Shown piece after piece: positions 59,736 through 64,000 of a stretch of 64,000 bases of DNA. Every line of letters starts with the position of its first letter. The stretch's first letter is position 1. The stretch lies in the NCBI RefSeq assembly GCF_947252345.1, contig NZ_CAMXVC010000002.1, positions 1 to 64,000 of the forward strand, written 5' to 3'. The position numbers and the translations under genes were made by a program. This DNA is from an uncultured Finegoldia sp. GTDB lineage: Bacteria > Bacillota > Clostridia > Tissierellales > Peptoniphilaceae. The notes beneath the pieces are model-generated. The model was given only the letters and a program-made list of their open reading frames with translations, was not told the origin of the DNA and made no database searches.

Positions 59736-60323
59736 ATGCCATCTTTAGTACCAATGGTTGTAGAGCAAAGTAACAGGGGCGAAAGGTCTTACGATATATT
59801 TTCTCGACTTTTAAAAGAGAGAATTATTTTCGTTACAGGCGAGGTTAATGACCAGATGGCGGATCTTGTTATTGCGCAATTGTTGTTTTTAGAAAGTGAA
59901 GATCCAAAAAAGGATATTCAATTATATATAAATTCTCCGGGTGGTTCTGTGAGCGCGGGCTTGGCAATTTACGATACAATGCAGTATGTTAAGCCTGATG
60001 TATCCACTATTTGTGTGGGAATGGCTGCCAGTATGGGGGCAATTTTATTGACAAGTGGTGCAAAGGGAAAAAGATTTGCTCTTCCAAATGCTGACACTTT
60101 AATTCATCAACCACTTGGCGGAGCACAAGGACAAGCCAGTGATATCGAAATTCACGCGAAAAATATTCTCAAAAAAAGGGCGTTATTGAACAAGATATTA
60201 TCTGAAAGAACTGGACAACCTCTTGAAAAAATCGAAAGAGACACTGATAGAGATTTCATACTTACTGCTGAAGAAGCAAAAGAGTATGGATTGATAGATG
60301 AAGTTATTTACACTTCTAAATAG
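59736..60323 (+). CDS. clpP: ATP-dependent Clp protease proteolytic subunit
   Basis: 195 residues. The catalytic triad is S99 (GMAASMGA), H124 (LIHQPLGG) and D173 (RDTDRDF). It forms the barrel protease that degrades proteins fed by ClpX. AGGAGGG lies before two near ATGs; the one giving MPSLVPMVVEQ was chosen. Twelve bases before clpX. Confidence 0.97.
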   Translation: MPSLVPMVVEQSNRGERSYDIFSRLLKERIIFVTGEVNDQMADLVIAQLLFLESEDPKKDIQLYINSPGGSVSAGLAIYDTMQYVKPDVSTICVGMAASMGAILLTSGAKGKRFALPNADTLIHQPLGGAQGQASDIEIHAKNILKKRALLNKILSERTGQPLEKIERDTDRDFILTAEEAKEYGLIDEVIYTSK

Positions 60324-60334
60324 AGGAATATTAA

Positions 60335-61573
60335 ATGCCAAAAAATGAAAATCAATATAAATGTTCTTTTTGCGGAAAATCACAAGATGAAGTCAGAAAA
60401 TTGATTGCAGGGCCGGGGGTTTTTATCTGCGACGAGTGTGTTGAATTGTGCAACAGTATCATCGAAGAAGAATTTAAATCTCAGCCTTTAGAACAAGAAG
60501 CGATTGATTTACCTAAACCAATAGATATCAAAAAAGTACTGGATGATTATGTAATCAAGCAAGAGGAAGGTAAAAAAGCCTTGGCAGTTGCTGTTTACAA
60601 TCACTATAAAAGAATCAATTCAAATCTTAACGAAAACAACGATGTTGAATTACAAAAATCAAATATCTTATTGGTTGGGCCAACGGGCAGTGGCAAGACT
60701 TTGTTAGCAGAAACATTGGCTAAGATTTTGCATGTGCCATTTGCAATTGCAGATGCTACAAGTCTTACTGAAGCAGGATATGTTGGAGAAGATGTAGAGA
60801 ATGTCATCTTGAAACTCATTCAAGCAGCTGATTTTGACATTGAGAAAGCGGAACAAGGCATAATTTACATTGACGAAATCGACAAGATTACAAGAAAAAG
60901 CGAAAATCCTTCAATCACTAGAGATGTTAGTGGCGAAGGAGTTCAGCAGGCACTTCTAAAAATAGTGGAAGGCACTATTTGCAATGTTCCACCACAAGGC
61001 GGAAGAAAACATCCGAACCAAGAATATATTCAAGTTGATACGAAAAATATATTGTTTATAGTCGGAGGAGCATTTGAAGGCCTGGAAAAAATAATAGAAA
61101 GAAGAACAGAGACAAAATCCATAGGCTTTGGGGCAGATTTGGGAGATGATGAACACAAAAAGATTTCTGAGTTGTTCAAAGATATTAGACCAGAAGATTT
61201 AATAAAATTTGGTTTGATTCCTGAATTTGTTGGAAGAATACCTGTTTTGGTAACACTAGATGAATTGGATGAGCAAGCTCTAATCAGAATACTTTTAGAA
61301 CCTAAAAATGCTGTCATAAAACAATATCAAGAATTATTTAAAATGGATGATGTTGAGTTGGAATTTGAAAAAGAAGCATTGGAGGCTATTGCGAAATTAG
61401 CTTACGAAAGAAAAACAGGTGCTAGAGGTTTGAGAACTATAATAGAAAAAACTTTGATGAATATTATGTTTGAACTCCCATCGAGAAAAGACGTAGAGAA
61501 AGTTATTTTAACAAAAGAGAGTGTGCTTCAAGGCAAAAATCCAAAGCTTGTTTTTAAAACTAATAATAAATAA
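60335..61573 (+). CDS. clpX: ATP-dependent Clp protease ATPase subunit ClpX
   Basis: 412 residues. The N-terminal zinc domain has CSFCGK and CDECVELC, Walker A is GPTGSGKT near 115-122, Walker B IIYIDEIDK, sensor region EFVGRIP near 305, and the GAR sensor 2 (TGARGLR). It unfolds substrates for ClpP. A terminator separates it from lon. Confidence 0.97.
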   Translation: MPKNENQYKCSFCGKSQDEVRKLIAGPGVFICDECVELCNSIIEEEFKSQPLEQEAIDLPKPIDIKKVLDDYVIKQEEGKKALAVAVYNHYKRINSNLNENNDVELQKSNILLVGPTGSGKTLLAETLAKILHVPFAIADATSLTEAGYVGEDVENVILKLIQAADFDIEKAEQGIIYIDEIDKITRKSENPSITRDVSGEGVQQALLKIVEGTICNVPPQGGRKHPNQEYIQVDTKNILFIVGGAFEGLEKIIERRTETKSIGFGADLGDDEHKKISELFKDIRPEDLIKFGLIPEFVGRIPVLVTLDELDEQALIRILLEPKNAVIKQYQELFKMDDVELEFEKEALEAIAKLAYERKTGARGLRTIIEKTLMNIMFELPSRKDVEKVILTKESVLQGKNPKLVFKTNNK

Positions 61574-61579
61574 TGTTAA

Positions 61580-61605
61580 TAGCTCACTTTTTGTGAGCTA
61601 TTTTT
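61580..61605 (+). terminator. Terminator after clpX
   Basis: TAGCTCAC-TTTTT-GTGAGCTA forms a perfect eight-pair stem followed by five T. Confidence 0.9.
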
Positions 61606-61634
61606 ATCAATAAATAAGTTGAAAGAGGGGTTTG

Positions 61635-63965
61635 ATGGAAAAATATTATACAAAATCAAACAAGAAATTGCCGATAATCGCGTTGCGTGGTTTGTGGCTT
61701 TTTCCTAACAATATACAACATTTTGAAGTTGGACGAGAAGTTTCATTAAATGCTTTAAATGCGAGCCTTTTAAGAAACTCAGAGGTTTTTATATGTACAC
61801 AAAAAGACCCATTAACAGAAAATATAACAAAAGATGATTTTTATCATACTGGTGTGTTTGCAAAAATTCAACAGACAATAAAGATGCCCAATGGGAATAT
61901 TCGTGTCTTGGTCGAGGCGTATGATAGAGCAAAAATTATTGATTTTATAGAAAATGACAGTTTTTTGGAAGCGAATGTTGAAGTTTTGGAATATGACAAA
62001 TCAAAATATCAACCAACTGACAAATCTGTCACTATGATTAGAATGATAATTTCTTCATTTGAAAGCTTGGCAGAAATAATAAAAAAGCCGCTTCCACAAG
62101 ATTTGTTGAGCGGATTGTTGAATGAAGATGACCCAAGTTCTTTGATAGACACAGTTGCGATGTTGATTTCGTTAAATGACAATGATTCGATAAAGCTTTT
62201 AGAAACATTGGATATGGACGAGAGAATCGATTTGATGTACAAGTTAGTGGTAAAAGAAATTGAATTTCTGAAGTTAAAAGAAGAAATCGAAGAAAAAGCT
62301 AACAAGGAAATTTCAGATTCTCAAAAGGAATATTTTCTTCAAGAACAATTGCGACAAATCAAAATGGAATTAGGAGAAGAATTTGACGTTGATGATATGG
62401 ACGAATATTATGATGAAATTAAAAAATTACGTCTAAAAAAAGATTCCGAAGAACACGTACTAAAAGAAATAAAAAGATTATCATCAATGAATCCAAACAA
62501 TCCAGAAAGTACGGTTATAAGAAATTACATCGATCAAATTTTGGATATTCCGTGGAACAAAAAATCAAAAAGCTCAATTGATTTAAAAGTAGCGGAAAAA
62601 GTTTTAAATGATGGACATTTTGGACTTGAAGATGTGAAGAAAAGAATATTAGAGTATCTAGCTGTTAAAAAGATGACTGGTTCGTTGAAAGGACCCATTC
62701 TTTGCTTAGTTGGCCCCCCAGGAGTCGGCAAAACTTCCATCGCAATGTCAATCGCACAGGCTACTAATAGAAAATTTGTTTCAATGAGATTGGGAGGCGT
62801 GCGTGATGAGGCTGAAATCAGAGGCCACCGAAAAACTTATATCGGCGCAATGCCAGGAAGAATTATCACACAACTTCAAAAAGCGAAAAAATTAAATCCG
62901 GTTTTCTTGCTGGATGAGATTGACAAGTTGGCAAGTGATTTCAGAGGAGACCCCGCAAGTGCGTTGTTGGAGGTTTTGGACCCAGAACAAAACAATGAGT
63001 TTACGGATAATTACATTGAAATTCCCGTGGATTTGTCAGACGTGTTGTTCATTACGACTGCCAACTCACAAGAGCAAATTCCAGATGCACTAATTGACAG
63101 AATGGAAGTAATCAGAGTTACAAGCTACACAGATTCTGAAAAATTTGAAATTGCAAATAGATATTTGCTTCCTCGCCAATTAAAAGAAAATGGAATGGAC
63201 AAATCTCAATTTCATATAACGAAAGACGCTGTTTGCACGATAATCAACAATTACACGAGAGAAAGTGGCGTAAGAGAGCTTGAAAGAAATATTGGAAAAG
63301 TTATTAGAAAGGCCATCGTGAAAATTGTCCGTGGAGATGCAAAAAAAGTTGTAGTGAATGAAAAAAATCTCGAGAAATTTTTGGGTTCCAAATTGGTTCT
63401 CGATGATGAAATTCCAAAAGTAGATACAATAGGAGTTGTAAATGGATTAGCTTGGACACAAGTTGGCGGAGTTATTTTGACAATTGAAGCGAACGTAATG
63501 GATGGAACTGGAAAGACTCAGCTAACGGGAAAACTCGGCGATGTTATGAAAGAATCTGCGATGGCAGCTATTTCGTATATTAGAAGTAACCAAGAAGCCT
63601 TGGGAATAAAAGGTCAATTTTACAAGGACAAAGATGTTCACATTCATGTTCCAGAAGGAGCTGTTCCAAAAGATGGTCCATCGGCAGGTGTTACAATGGT
63701 GACTGCATTAGTGAGTGCATTGACTGGAAAAAAAGTGAAACACGATTTTGCAATGACAGGTGAGATAACACTTACAGGTCGTGTTCTTGCAATAGGCGGA
63801 GTAAAGGAAAAAGTATTAGCAGCTCACAGATACGGAGTGAACAATGTATTCTTGCCAAAAGAAAACAGGAGAGATATTCAAGACATTGACCCGAAAATCA
63901 GACAAAAAATGAAGTTTTATTTTACAAACAACGTAAAAGAAATTTTAGATGAGGTTTTAGTATAA
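61635..63965 (+). CDS. lon: ATP-dependent protease Lon
   Basis: 776 residues. An N-terminal substrate-binding domain (about 10-205), coiled linker, and AAA+ domain with Walker A GPPGVGKTS near 355 and VFLLDEIDKL follow. The C-terminal serine-lysine protease domain has catalytic Ser in KDGPSAG near 678 and Lys in GGVKEKVLAAHRYG near 720. It degrades misfolded and regulatory proteins. AGAGGGG precedes the ATG, and its TAA shares bases with the start of the next gene. Confidence 0.97.
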   Translation: MEKYYTKSNKKLPIIALRGLWLFPNNIQHFEVGREVSLNALNASLLRNSEVFICTQKDPLTENITKDDFYHTGVFAKIQQTIKMPNGNIRVLVEAYDRAKIIDFIENDSFLEANVEVLEYDKSKYQPTDKSVTMIRMIISSFESLAEIIKKPLPQDLLSGLLNEDDPSSLIDTVAMLISLNDNDSIKLLETLDMDERIDLMYKLVVKEIEFLKLKEEIEEKANKEISDSQKEYFLQEQLRQIKMELGEEFDVDDMDEYYDEIKKLRLKKDSEEHVLKEIKRLSSMNPNNPESTVIRNYIDQILDIPWNKKSKSSIDLKVAEKVLNDGHFGLEDVKKRILEYLAVKKMTGSLKGPILCLVGPPGVGKTSIAMSIAQATNRKFVSMRLGGVRDEAEIRGHRKTYIGAMPGRIITQLQKAKKLNPVFLLDEIDKLASDFRGDPASALLEVLDPEQNNEFTDNYIEIPVDLSDVLFITTANSQEQIPDALIDRMEVIRVTSYTDSEKFEIANRYLLPRQLKENGMDKSQFHITKDAVCTIINNYTRESGVRELERNIGKVIRKAIVKIVRGDAKKVVVNEKNLEKFLGSKLVLDDEIPKVDTIGVVNGLAWTQVGGVILTIEANVMDGTGKTQLTGKLGDVMKESAMAAISYIRSNQEALGIKGQFYKDKDVHIHVPEGAVPKDGPSAGVTMVTALVSALTGKKVKHDFAMTGEITLTGRVLAIGGVKEKVLAAHRYGVNNVFLPKENRRDIQDIDPKIRQKMKFYFTNNVKEILDEVLV

Positions 63966-64000
63966 TGAAAATCGGAGTAATAAGCGACACTCATGGCTCG
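63965..64000 (+). CDS. Metallophosphoesterase (YfcE-like), first 12 codons
   Basis: The window ends 36 bases into a gene whose product begins MKIGVISDTHGS. The D-x-H motif (SDTHG) is the first metal-binding motif of the YfcE/MJ0936-type phosphodiesterases. Its ATG overlaps the lon stop codon by one base, so it is probably translated after lon. The rest lies outside the window. Confidence 0.75.
   Translation, partial: MKIGVISDTHGS

Noticed and set aside
1..64000. CRISPR array, prophage or integrated element
   Set aside because: No regularly spaced direct repeats, integrase, phage structural genes or attachment-site duplication at the tRNA-Pro gene were seen.

Overview
The window is a gene-dense, strongly A+T-rich stretch of chromosome from a low-GC, Gram-positive-type anaerobe. 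Evidence is the strong AGGAGG-type ribosome sites, lipoprotein and cell-wall proteins, a glmS ribozyme, an FMN riboswitch, CdaA/CdaR, CarD, a YacL-like PIN-TRAM protein, a trimeric [FeFe]-hydrogenase with its maturases, and rubrerythrin. Gene content and style fit the anaerobic cocci of the Tissierellia (Finegoldia/Peptoniphilus type). That placement is inference; there is no rRNA here to fix it. No phage, CRISPR array or complete insertion sequence was seen.

Layout. 0-2.7 kb: iron alcohol dehydrogenase and a threonine-synthase homologue that has lost its PLP-binding signatures (both minus). 2.8-10.4 kb: a hydrogenase divergon, with maturases hydE-hydG-hydF to the left and the NuoE-like/NuoF-like/HydA structural genes to the right, driven by two back-to-back promoters. 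10.5-17.8 kb: YibE/F-like membrane protein, lipoprotein, a degenerate ABC-ATPase paired with a six-helix membrane protein, a DNA alkyl transferase, a DUF4153 membrane protein and a threonine-aldolase-type enzyme. 17.9-24.4 kb: a long regulatory region and a complete oligopeptide importer, oppABCDF. 24.5-26.4 kb: HAD phosphatase, a degenerate aminoglycoside-nucleotidyltransferase homologue and a DUF6483-type protein.

26.5-32.7 kb: one compact operon encoding every step from DAHP to chorismate (aroF, aroB, aroA, aroC, aroE-aroK fusion, aroQ) plus a chorismate mutase. 32.7-35.5 kb: ribonucleotide reductase small subunit, HemZ-type radical SAM protein and a small unknown. 35.6-41.9 kb: a 3D-domain wall protein behind a WalR-like box, then carD, yacL-like, ispD, ispF, mreB, rubrerythrin and an HPr-like protein. 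42-46.2 kb: cdaA-cdaR, glmM and mtnN, joining cyclic-di-AMP signalling to amino-sugar synthesis.

46.3-53.4 kb: tRNA-Pro, an M18 aminopeptidase, FMN-riboswitch-controlled ribU, the t6A tRNA-modification genes tsaE-tsaB-(rimI-tsaD fusion), and glmS behind a compact self-cleaving ribozyme. 53.6-56.5 kb: a ferrous-iron operon feoA-feoA-feoB plus a 45-residue Cys-rich membrane protein, with symmetrical sequences around its promoter. 56.5-64 kb: an AraC-type regulator, a secreted CWB2 wall-binding protein, and the protein-quality-control set tig-clpP-clpX-lon, ending in the first codons of a phosphoesterase.

The most unusual content is a set of three separate genes that keep a recognisable family fold but have lost its catalytic signatures (threonine synthase, ABC ATPase, AAD6 nucleotidyltransferase). 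Two enzyme fusions, a possible decayed gene downstream of cdaR, and several candidate operators also stand out. All product calls come from motif reading without database searches.
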